A stretch of DNA of 64,000 bases, from NCBI GenBank assembly GCA_021399445.1, contig JAJTUQ010000003.1, positions 4,154,001 to 4,218,000 on the forward strand. Reading direction: 5' to 3'. Of the stretch, positions 9,423 to 20,486 are shown piece after piece. Position 1 is the first letter of the stretch. Each line of letters begins with the position of its first letter. Below the pieces are notes generated by a model. That model worked only from the letters and a program-made list of their open reading frames with translations. It was not told the DNA's origin and searched no databases. The DNA is from Xylogone sp. PMI_703. Taxonomy: Eukaryota; Ascomycota; Leotiomycetes. A program made the position numbers and the translations under genes.

Positions 9423-12371
9423 ATGGCTTCCAAACGCAAGGCGTCCGCGATGGGACCTGGAGCCGATGAGCCAGTCGACCCTGCGGATCAGTTGATGTTC
9501 CTAGCTCTTGGAGGTGGTAATGAAGTTGGTAGATCTTGCCACATATTGCAATATAAAGGGAAGACGGTCATGGTCAGTACCACAAACGTATCTTGTTGAA
9601 TCTTGATACTAACTCTTTATTCTGTAGCTTGATGCTGGTATGCATCCAGGATATGACGGTCTTGCTGCGCTTCCATTTTATGATGATTTCGACCTAAGCA
9701 CTGTAGATGTGCTCCTTATCAGCCAGTAAGCACATTTCATAATATGTCTTTGAATGATCAATTGGGGCGAGCTTTTCTCTCTATCAATGATTTCTTTCCT
9801 TTGTCGTGTCATATGGTGTGCAAGGTTTTATTTTCACAGAAGATGCTTCGCGAGAAGTCATTTACTTCTTCATCTATCATGTATACAAGAATCAATACAA
9901 ACATTATCCCACAGCACCTGCATGTCTCAATTCTGTGAAGATGACCTGCATTCTCCCACTCAGTACTGTACATAGATTCAGCCGGATCCCACTTCCTTTG
10001 CAGCCATTCGTCCCGAGCCAAGCATCGTAATTGCTAACATACTTCAAGTTTTCACGTCGATCATGCCGCTTCCTTGCCATATGTCCTAGCAAAAACAAAC
10101 TTCAAGGGACGTGTCTTCATGACACATCCGACGAAGGCTATTTACAAATGGCTTATTCAAGACAGTATACGGGTTGGAGAAGCTTCAACAAATAGCGCTT
10201 CTCAGCCTGTCTATACTGAAGCCGACCATTTATCGACATTCCCTCAAATAGAGGCAATCGATTACTACACCACACACACAATATCATCTATCCGAATTAC
10301 ACCTTATCCTGCAGGTCACGTTCTCGGGGCAGCTATGTTTCTCATAGAGATTGCAGGGCTTAAGATCTTCTTCACCGGAGACTACTCTAGAGAAGATGAT
10401 CGGCATCTTGTCTCCGCCGAAGTACCTAAGGGCGTCAAGATTGATGTCTTGATCACGGAATCAACTTACGGCATAGCCTCCCATATTCCCCGTCTTGAGA
10501 GGGAGCAAGCGCTTATGAAATCTATTACTGGTATTCTAAATCGCGGAGGGCGGGTGCTGATGCCAGTATTTGCCCTTGGACGTGCCCAAGAGCTTCTCCT
10601 TATCTTGGACGAATATTGGGGCAGACATCCCGAGATGCAAAAAATACCAATATATTACGCTAGTAATCTTGCACGCAAATGTATGCTGGTTTACCAGACC
10701 TACGTTGGCGCTATGAATGATAACATAAAACGTCTATTCCGTGAGCGAATGGCCGAGGCAGAAGCATCAGCTGATGGCATAGGCAAAGGAGGACCTTGGG
10801 ATTTCAAATACATCAGAGCGCTTAGGAATCTCGACCGCTTTGATGATGTAGGAGGATGTGTTATGCTTGCAAGTCCGGGTATGATGCAGAACGGAGTCAG
10901 CAGAGAATTATTGGAGAGATGGGCCCCAAGTGACAAGAACGGGGTCATTATAACCGGTTATAGCGTCGAAGGCACCATGGCTAAACACATAATGCAAGAG
11001 CCAGATCAGATCCAAGCTGTCATGTCTCGGAATACAGGAGCTGCGAGACGTGTGCCGGGCGGGGGAGAAGCCGAAAAGGTGATGATACCGCGAAGATGTA
11101 GCGTGCAAGAATTCTCATTTGCAGCACATGTTGATGGTACTGAAAATAGAGAGTTTATTGAAGAAGTTGCAGCCCCAGTAGTGGTAAGTTCTAGTAGTCT
11201 GTCTCATATCGGCGCAGCTAATAATTATACAGATCCTGGTCCATGGCGAACAGCATAACATGATGAGGCTGAAATCGAAACTACTTTCTCTCAATGCAGA
11301 CAAAACTACCAAAGTGAAGGTGTTCAGCCCTCGAAACTGCGAGGAGCTGTACATCCCATTCAAGACAGACAAGACTGCGAAGGTGGTTGGTAAACTAGCT
11401 TCGATAACACCACCGTCTGCTGAGGACGCCGATGATAATCAAACGCACCTACTCACCGGCGTGCTGGTTCAAAACGATTTCAAGATGTCCCTTATGGCGC
11501 CAGAAGATTTGAGAGAGTATGCTGGATTAACCACGACAACAATTGTCTGCAAGCAAAGACTGACTGTCAATGCTGCCGGAATCGATCTGATCAAATGGGC
11601 CCTAGAAGGAACATTTGGTCGTGTAGAGGAGTTACCAGAGAGTAGGCCGAGGAGAGAGACGAATGGCGATACACACATGAATGGTATCGAAGAAAAAGCC
11701 GATGAGGAGCTCTACACACAGCCTGTGGTTTATCTCGTTATGGGAGCCGTTAAAGTTACATATCAGGAACACAGCAGAGAAGTTGATTTGGAATGGGAAG
11801 GAAGCCTGCTTAACGACGGTATTGCAGACGCAGTAATGGCCGTTCTACTTTCCGTCGAGAGCAGTCCCGCTGCAGTCAGAGGTACAGTCAAATAACCCAT
11901 CACTATACAGTTTCTACGACTAACCCACTTTCCATAGAATCATCAAACAAGCATCCTCACTCACATGACCTTCCCAAAAAGAATCCCCATGCTGGGCTTT
12001 CAGCTACGGAAAGATTAGAACGGCTCTTCTTGTTCCTTGAATCACAGTTTGGGTCTGAAGCGCTTCTACCGATTGCGATGCCTAGAATACCACCAAATGC
12101 TCTCTCCCAGCATGCAGAGGGTCAAGAGAATGGCGAAAGTGATGGCTCCGATGAAGAAGAGCAGAAGCTCGAAGCTGTCCAGAAGTCAGAGATCGAACGA
12201 TTACATAAGCTGGGAATCCCCGTTCCTGGAGTACAAGTCAAAGTTGACAAAATGGTTGCAAAAGTCTGGCTGGAAGATCTGGAAGTCGAGTGTCAAAACA
12301 AGGTGTTTGGTGATAGGGTTCGCGCGGTAGTTGACAGGGCTGTGGAGGTCACTGCGCCTTTATGGGGCTGA
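9423..12371 (+). CDS. YSH1: CPSF73-type pre-mRNA 3'-end endonuclease YSH1
   Basis: Five exons: 9423-9572, 9628-9725, 10049-11183, 11233-11881 and 11938-12371 (821 aa). It is the metallo-beta-lactamase/beta-CASP nuclease of the cleavage and polyadenylation factor and cuts nuclear pre-mRNA before poly(A) addition. The zinc motif 'HFHVDH' (His83-His88) is formed across the intron-2 junction. Downstream are '[15 protein letters not shown]', '[12 protein letters not shown]', 'FTGDYSRED', the beta-CASP block ('[16 protein letters not shown]', '[18 protein letters not shown]') and 'SFAAHVDG'. Exon 4 opens with '[15 protein letters not shown]'. The acidic linker and C-terminal domain in exon 5 are typical of fungal YSH1. 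Intron 2 is 323 nt, far longer than the others, which are 49-56 nt. Confidence 0.95.
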
Positions 12372-13009
12372 TGGAACGTAAACGCAGGAAATGAGCTTCG
12401 GATTTAGCAGGTCATCTGCGCCTAAGATAGGCTATCATGTGTAACTATAGCCGGGGAACCTTTCAATAACTGATATGGAGGCAGGCGTCGGAAACATGAC
12501 GGATATTGGCTAGGCTATCTTTGATTTTTATATTGTAGATTAATGCAATGCTTCTTGGTCACCAGCCACAGTCTAAAGCAGGTGTGGAATCCATGCTGGA
12601 AATTGAATCATTCAAAATGCTTATTTTGACTTTGTATCTGCCTTGCCTTTATTTATGCGTATCGTAGCTTAACTATGCTCAAGTTTCAGTCATAAATTCC
12701 TATCTAGCATACGTTCACCTATGGAGTAGTAACTGTATTTACACTTCTTAATCATGCTTTAACAGTAATCGCGCTAGCGAATAACAGAAGTCGAATTATC
12801 AAACACGTCAATTGAGTAATTCATTATCCGGAAATTATAACTTTCAACATACGGCAATTGTATATACAGTAATACTTCTAGACGCCACCCAGAAGGATAC
12901 TCACCGGCGTTCTCATACTTGCCATGCGTTCCCTGTTTGAGCTTAAGAATAAAAGAATAAAAACCCCTACATCACACCAGTCATAGATTGATAAAAAATA
13001 TATAGAAAA
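12372..13009. other. Intergenic spacer between convergent genes
   Basis: AT-rich 3' flanks of YSH1 and of the Helo-like/TPR gene. No ORF, RNA gene or notable repeat is visible. Confidence 0.6.
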
Positions 13010-16000
13010 CTATAATTCCTTTAAGCTCTCCATGCTCTCATATCCTGAGTCAACTCTATCCTCTTTCTTCATCTGAAAGCTCGACCAGGGGCGCGCCATG
13101 GCCGCCGTGATATCCGTAGGAGAAGAAGCACCGCTAGTTGAACAGCTTTTAGAATGGCATAAACCGGTAATATGTGTTCGATGTGTTCTATCACGCCTAT
13201 CCAGTTCCGAAGCATCTGAGAGAGACCTGTGCAAGTTTTGGTGTCTGGAATGCCACTTGATATTGACAAAGTTATTTAGTTGATCTAATTTATGTCTGGC
13301 CTTCATCTTGTGCGGATCGTCGTCTTTACTGGTGGCTCTTCTATCTGGTTCCTCGGACTGTGGATCAGAATGTATTTGTAGCAGTTTCTTGACGAAGAGA
13401 TCGAGATGTTGAGTTTCCGGTGGTAGCTTATGCTTATTGTCACCTATAATCAAGGTTAAGTCTTTTGTATCCAGGTTGAATCTTAGGGCCGGCCTAGATT
13501 CATCGGACGAGTTTATGAACTGAATATTCCTCATATAATCCCCATCATCGTCAGTGTACCAGCTACGTATACTTTGACTTCTCTTTATTTGATTGTCTGG
13601 CGACCAGGTATTTTCAAATCCATCGGAGGCATCCTCATATTCAGCGTCAGACTCATTAATTGGTGCTAATTGGTGCCCGAGTGGACGCTGCGGAATAAAA
13701 CCAAGATCCGATGTAACCTCCTTGGTCTCTAATGAACTTCTAGTAAATATTGGATTTCTTGAAGGTGTTTCATCTGATAAGACTATGGGAGGCAACTCGT
13801 TCTGTTTGCTGTTTTCTGGTAGGCACAATCCTAAAAGGGTCAATTTAAACCTTAAAATTTACTGTATTTGACTTACGTTTGCGTTCTACATGCTCACTAA
13901 GTTCAGAGAGAGGTGACTGAGCCACAAACATAGAGGTAGGTCCTCTTTCTTCCCAGCTATTACGTGGTGACGTCGGGGAGTGAGGACTTAGTCGCGGGTA
14001 ATGTGCGATTAATTGGATGCTCCCTGGGATTGTATTGCTGTTTGGAATGAGGAGCTTTAATTTTGGTTTTTTAGGTCGAACATCTTGTTGGCTACTAAGC
14101 TGGTCATCCACAAAGCAAAAAGGTATGCCGCTATCCTCCCACCAGTGATCTTCCAGCTGGAAATTATGAGTATATTCAGGGTTTAGGACTGGTTCAAATG
14201 ATCGATATCTTATTGTAGATTTTAGGGGATTCCAGGGGACTGGGTCCTGGTCAATAAAGGCACCAGGAAGCTCTACTACCAAGCTACTATTATTTTCTAG
14301 CTCATGAATGGATGTACCTCCAATCTCGTGAGCAAGGATATGAGAAGCCGGGACCCAGGATTCGTTGGCTTTATAGTCGCATAAGCTGTCAAGATCGAGG
14401 CCATCAGAGTAGATGCTAGCAGCATATGTCTTTCCCATCTGAGTTGCCCTGAGCCATGTAGTTACCCATCTTGTAGTATCTACAGACATTAATTCACTTG
14501 AAGTATCCGTTGTATCAGTCCTATTAAAATTAAATGCCTTCATGAACCCTGTACGCAGTGTTGAGAATGGATTATTTAGAGTTCGCTTAGTTTCCTTATG
14601 GAGCCTCGTCCTTGTTTTCTTTGGCATGCTAGGATCAATTCTAGACCAGAAAGCTATACTAAGCTTTCGCCTCAATGGCGATGAAAAGCCTTCCGCATCT
14701 GGTGTATTTGGTGGAGTGGAATGATTCTGAGAGTTACGTGGACGCCCCCGCACAGTACCTAAGAACCGAGAAATCCTTTGTGTTAGAGCCCTTTGCGGTC
14801 TTGTTATTGCGGGAGATATGGGTTCTTCGGGCCATCTGAAGCTTGGAACATGTGTAATTGTAGGAGAGGCTTCATCATCTGCTTCATCGATCTCAGATGT
14901 AACAGTTGGCGCTTTGCTTTTTTGCAAATCACCTACAGACCCTTTAAGAAATGATGCAAGAACCTTTGCTGTATCCTCGTCACCGTTCTCAAACGACACA
15001 CGGGACTTCTTGGGCCTATTGATATATCTATCGTATGCATCATCTCCTTTATAGAATGGCTTCGCTATTTCACCAGCAGAAAGTTCAGCAGGGATCAAGG
15101 TTACTCTGACTGCCCGTAGCTCTTTCAGATTTAAGGTTATGCTCTCGCCAAATACGTCTGGTATTAGAAATGGATGTTTGGCAATGAATTCTACCTCGTC
15201 CAGAGGATGCTCGTAGGTAAATTCGGGAGAAATTGTCTGCCGTAGTACCTCCGCATCGATGGGATCTCCTTTGATGTCGTATATAGTAGCTAGAAGCCCG
15301 AGGGTCTCGCTACACTCAGTCATGTACCGGGTGCCTAGAGTTCGTTTGAGCCTTCTCTTTCCTTGGAGAGCTTGCTTGCACACAGTGACTGCCCTTTCAA
15401 AGCGGAACTCTGAGAGATGAGCAAGAGCTAATGTGTGGAGAAGGTTGCACGTAACCGGATCTAGCTTGGTTCTCGATTTCGCAATACTTGTAACTAGTGG
15501 CTCAGCAAGACGCCACTTGCGTTGAAGGAAATAACACATTGCCAGCTGGATCTGCAGCTGCTTGAAATCAGTGTCTCCTGAGCTTGACTCCATGTGCCGC
15601 TGAATCGCTTTCTCAAGGAAGGTCTCGGCTTTGCCAAAATTCTGTTTAAGCATGCTTTCCTTGGCAACTTTTTCGAGTCCACTCAGGAACAATAGTTCGT
15701 ATTCAGTTTCGTTATCTGCTTCATCGAGGTCATCCTCCATCTCTGATATGTCCGAATAATCCTGTTCCTCGTCTGAAGCTTCAGCCACAAGTGGTCCTAC
15801 CGAAATGACGTGTGCGTTATGTACGCGTTTTGACGGGCTTCTTTTATTGGCATGCTGTGTTCTCCTGAGGTATTGTTGGATCTGCTCTCTTTTATCGGGC
15901 GTCAGGCCCAGTCCACCTCTGATACTCATGGCTGTATCTGATTGGTCATTCCCAGGCATTGTTCCATAAGTACCGCGAAGTGTACTTGCCGTTGAGCTTG

Positions 16001-16779
16001 CGCTGGAATGGAAATTCTGAGCTGCTCGAGCCAAGTTCCTCAGATTGGTGGAGACCCGAGTATCAGATGGATCTACTAAGGTATGTGACAAGCCACTGCC
16101 ATGGCTAACTGCAGCCCGAAGAGACTCTTCAATTGTGATTTTCAACTTTCCCAGCTCTAAAAGAATTGTATCTTGAGCTGCATTGCCACGTAGTGAAAAT
16201 GATCTTCTAGGCTGTCAGCAGGGAATCATTTGCGCCATTTGACCTCTGGCGACTCAAGGTTGGACTAACACATTCATCGCGGATAACATCGTCTGCAAAG
16301 CCCAATTAGACTTGTTAATCTTTTCTCGAAAGCCCGCGATATTTCTAGAGTACATAGTCAAGTCCCCTGCCACTTTGACCCTTCTAAAGCGACTGGAATT
16401 TTTCGATGTTGCCTTTATTTTGTCAATGAAGCCCTCCAGTTCGCCCAAGGTTGTCTGGCAATCTGCCAGTGAAAGCGTGATTTGCCGCCACAAATCCTCA
16501 TTCATCGAGGCCACTGAGAGTGGCTGCTCACGGCATTCTTTTAAAGCTCGATCAACTACCTCAAGGAATCCGCCGAGTGCTGATATTTCCTTACAAAGTT
16601 CTGACACTTTGGTATCGGCATTACGATAGGTTTTAGAGAAGTCGTACAGAGCTGCCGACACCTGTTATTCATGAGTATGGGTTTATATGATTACATTATT
16701 AGGACGGTGGATGGTCACTGACAGAACTGGCAGTCTGCATCAACGTGATTGTTGACACTGTGATTGATAGTGGATCCAT
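13010..16779 (-). CDS. Large protein with fungal Helo-like N-terminal domain and TPR-like region
   Basis: Four exons: 16779-16723, 16661-16272, 16211-13877 and 13830-13010 (1200 aa), with introns of 61, 60 and 46 nt. The first exon encodes 'MDPLSITVSTITLMQTASS', and exon 2 continues with helices ending near residue 149. This pattern matches the N-terminal domain common in fungal STAND/NLR-type proteins (Helo-like/PigL_N). No Walker A motif or NACHT domain follows. Residues ~318-475 instead contain helical pairs resembling tetratricopeptide repeats ('FGKAETFLEKAIQRH', 'RWRLAEPLV'-like and 'FRFERAVTVCKQAL'). Residues ~560-1200 are mostly polar and Ser/Thr/Pro-rich, apart from a conserved-looking stretch around 'VTTWLRATQMGKTYAAS'. 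A signalling or recognition role is inference only. Exon joins were chosen by phase and typical splice sites. Confidence 0.75.
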
Positions 16780-18357
16780 CTTGGCCAAACCCCTAGAGCA
16801 AATCGATATCGCGCGGCGATCCAACAATACATCGTGAAGGACCTCATAAGAGTAGGCTTTTTAGAGGGTCGAAAGGGTGGGAGCACCAGACTCCCATTGA
16901 GGTAAGTTTCCGCCTAATCCGCCTCACCGTTGATGCTTTACCTCCACTTGGTGATGGTGTGAAGCCAGCCGCATTTGGTAGGGTGGAAGGGAGGAAACAT
17001 CACCAGTAGCTGCTGGGAGCCTTGCGAGGCTGATTTCGGTGAAGGCGAAAACCCCTGTTCTAGTGGTGAAAAGAAGGCGCATGATTGGCAATTGATAGGT
17101 TTCTTCTGCCTTGAGCAGCTTCTACGTGAGTCCCCTGCAGTAGCTTGTAGTTTGTATCGCACGTTCTCTCAGTGTGCTGCACATCTTGCACGTGGATGTG
17201 TTTCCACGATCGCAAGTCGGATATCCTTTAGAGGACACAATATTCAAACTAATTGCAAATGAAAAACTCACGGCTAACGGTACCTAGTGGAAGCCATTCC
17301 ATCGTTTATTTAAACAGTTTTATGAGAAAAACTTGAGACTTGCTGGGCTTTGCAAGAGGAGTCTTCGGATCATTACCCCGCTGCTCAACTAACTTTGCCC
17401 CGTCCCATGTCGCCCATCCCTTCTCCCATTCGAATCTTTCCCAATCAATGTATGACAATACCAATGCCAAAGATATTCCTTTTCTTATTCTTAGCCACTC
17501 AACGTAGCGACCGAGTGTATGAAACTTCCGTGGCTCCGGCTTGCCGTCATCTCCCGTCGAGCCCATGACGGGGAAGACCGAAAATCCGGCCCTCGACGCC
17601 TCTTCAGATTTAGGGCCAGGGTAGTGTATACTTCTGTTAGGTATATATTTCTAGTCAACAGTTCTACTTCACGGTGACTCTGTTAGGTAACTAGATTTGC
17701 CTCACTATCTCCTCAAACGCCAGGGGCCACTCGTAGCGTTTGAGGGGATAGAATCTGGGATTGGCATAGCGATTGGGATCAATACTAAGTTAAGCCCGAA
17801 CGTCTTACTGAAGGGTATTTCAAGCTGTAAGCAGAGCCAATGAACTCGAAAATTTGCGGATAGCCTTGCTTTGACAGATCTTTAAACTGTATGTCTTTGT
17901 AGTGGTAAACTAAGCTTAGTCCAACTTGATCCATTTTGGCCATCTAAAACGAGTTAGATATTACAAAGACGATTACGGGAATCTGGATTCCTAGAGGGTA
18001 TATGAGAGTGTTATGGGCGAATAAGTCTTCTTAATTTGATTTCAAAGAAATAGTACACTGCTTCCGAACAGTATCGAGCAGTAGCTAGCAGTATATTACC
18101 TCCCCCCTTTGACGATTGGGATTAGCGCTAGTTACACGTGACCGGGTCCTAACACATATCATAGTTTTACTAATGAATTAATTGAGCCTGTCTCTCTGAA
18201 ACAATTGAATATCTAATCTTACAAGTTGAAATTTTGGGAAAACACGAAAGAAAGAGAGATCAGCCTAAGAACAATTCCAGCCACCGACAGCATACAAATC
18301 ATAGCCATAACATAGCCATGTACTTGGTGAGCTGAATAATAGAGACTCAATCATGAG
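16780..18357. other. Long spacer with an inverted repeat and a small ORF
   Basis: It holds the promoter of the Helo-like/TPR gene (right of 16779). An ORF at 17566-17306 (-, 86 codons, with 'TLGRYVEWLRIRKG' and 'YIDWERFEWEKGWATWDG') has protein-like composition, but I recognise no family and rate it about 0.2 as a gene. An inverted repeat lies at 17706-17750. The remainder is AT-rich and featureless. Confidence 0.45.
17706..17750. repeat. 15-bp inverted repeat with 15-nt loop
   Basis: The arms at 17706-17720 and 17736-17750 are complementary except for one base, with a perfect 10-bp core (CCTCAAACGC/GCGTTTGAGG). It could form a hairpin or mark a small mobile-element end. No flanking duplication was established. 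Confidence 0.75.
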
Positions 18358-19122
18358 TCATCCGGAAAGGAGACGCTTGAGCCATCCAACTGCTTCCTCA
18401 ACAGCAGAACGACGAACATATACGATATGTTCGGCTACCTTAAGAGCAAACTTTGGATATATTCCACTGTAGAAAGCGTGGACGCCATTAGTGAGCTCGA
18501 CGATATGCTTTCCGATACCAATGATGGACTTGAAGGGATTTGGCTTGCTGTATCCACTACCAGAGGTATGAGTATGAGTATGAGCTGTTGTGATGGCCGA
18601 GGTAGCAGCAGAACCAGAGAAGACAGTTGTAATCAGACTGAAGTTGTTGGCTGCGGTCTTGGTGATAGTAGGTTGAGCAGACTCCGAAAGATAGATGGTA
18701 ATAGTTGTTCCGACAGTGGATGTAGTGGTAGTAGTGACATCACCAAATGGAGTAGTTGCGATGTGTATTGATGCTGGTCCACCGATAAAAGGCTTGAGAC
18801 AAACGGTGGTAGGATCGGAATCTTCAGTGAAAACCATGCAGTGGCTGACGGGATATGGCTTTGGAAGATTTGCAGAGGCTTGATGAGTACCAGTGAGAAC
18901 AGAAGTTGAAATTTTGGAAGTGACTGTAGTAATCTCGACTGAGTGAACTGTGGTGTTGGCAGCCATCACTGTGGAAGCTCTAACACCCATTCCAGTAATG
19001 ACTAGATTCGGTCAGTATAAGGCTATGTTATGAGTAACTTTTGAAAAGTAATACATACCGTCACCGAAGAGCAGATCCATGATAAGAAGAATAATAAATG
19101 CCTTGAGGTTTTTAGATGCCAT
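18358..19122 (-). CDS. Small Thr-rich secreted or surface protein, orphan
   Basis: Two exons: 19122-19059 and 19001-18358 (235 aa), with a 57-nt intron (GTATGT donor, CTGAC branch-like, TAG acceptor). The spliced N-terminus 'MASKNLKAFIILLIMDLLFG' has a short basic start and a hydrophobic core, consistent with a signal peptide. The middle is rich in Thr, Ser and Val ('TTTTTSTVGTTITIYL', 'HTHTHTSGSGY'), as in O-glycosylated cell-wall or secreted fungal proteins. Two cysteines lie around 'HCMVF' and 'TVCLKPF'. The C-terminal ~60 residues are helical and lack an obvious GPI-attachment tail. No enzyme motif is visible. It stands between AT-rich spacers and is not recognised. The start is chosen because it supplies the signal-like segment. 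Confidence 0.65.
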
Positions 19123-20486
19123 AGTTGCAGATGGCACTTGCCTCAAGAGAGACGCGTTGGGTTGGAACCTGTGATAGCCGTGATTTCCAAGTCAGCACTT
19201 AGTAGATATTGAAGGAGATTTAGATAGAGGATATGATAGACTATTCTTAATACTGAGAAACTCAAACAACTTACAGATCTTTTCTTCAGGTTTCGAGGAT
19301 GAAAAATTGTGATGAAGTGAAGAGGATTTGGAATTCGAAAGTAAATAACTAGAGTCAAACACTCACATCTCATGCTCACGCTACGGGATTGAAAGATGAA
19401 CAACGCTAGAAGGAAGGAGGCAACGGCTAGATAACAACCGTACACGGATGAGATGCACGCTAATAAATATAGAGGGATATGGCATGAATGTATGGATGCA
19501 TGGAAAGAGCACACTCATGTTAAGATCTGAAATCAACGATGTATGAAATAATAATGATGAAGTGAGTTCCTTTCAAGGTTTCTGATTGATAAGCCTAGGA
19601 GTGCATATCCACGAAATTCATCTGCCACCATGAAATGGAATAGTAAAGAGCACAAATCGAAAGAAAATACCTGAATGGAAGTTGAGGGTAAATGGCATAA
19701 AGTGTAAAGGATTTGATAAGAATGGAAAGACAGATATTGGAACCCAAGGAGGCAAGTTCAACAGAATTATTGTCTGCCAGTTTGTAACCACTAGGCAGAC
19801 AATTTGATACGGTGATAGAGAAACTAGGCTATATAATTATGTTAAGGCCAGAAGAACGGGAGTCATATAGCAGATCGGTAGTTAAGGAGGCATGTCGTCT
19901 AGCAGCAGCACCGTTCTTCTCTCATAAATTATGCTATTAGTTTCGTTCCAATAGCCTTCACCATTAGTTATAGTATGCAATTTTTCTTTATGAAATTGTG
20001 AAAAATAGTGGTGATCTCCCTAGTTGTGCTGCAGATGTTGACATTAAAGCACCTACATACGGATAGGGGGAGGTATATCGGCGATAAGATAAGAAGATAC
20101 TGTACTGTAGCACTGACAGCTTGACTGAAGAAGGCGGCAATTATGTCATCCTGCAAGCCTACCTCAGGTACCCGACGCCGCCTTTTCTGACTATCTCTGC
20201 TAAGTTTTTGTTTCATCAACTCCTGACAAGCAATCCCGGGCAGTACTTGGGCTCACCAAACATAGGTCATGGCGTGGCCTTATCCATGAATATTGTCAAA
20301 CTTCGCTGCTCCAGAAAGTTCGAGTTTACATAACTCTGATTTTCATAGCATAATACGGAGCTAATTCGGTGGCAAAGGCCATATCATACACCTCTTAGCT
20401 GTAAGACAACCAGTCGTTTTCTTCGATGTATATTGCCACTGTTTTCGACCGTTACATTGTTGTACCGCATACAAACGACCATCCAA
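19123..20486. other. AT-rich spacer between divergent genes
   Basis: It holds the promoters of the secreted protein (-) and the BTB-like gene (+). An ORF at 19514-19143 (-) is hydrophobic and low in domain-like features; I treat it as chance. No RNA gene was recognised. Confidence 0.5.

Noticed and set aside
19143..19514. 123-codon hydrophobic ORF (-)
   Set aside because: Composition follows the AT-rich DNA, with no signal or domain pattern. It lies in the upstream region of the secreted-protein gene.
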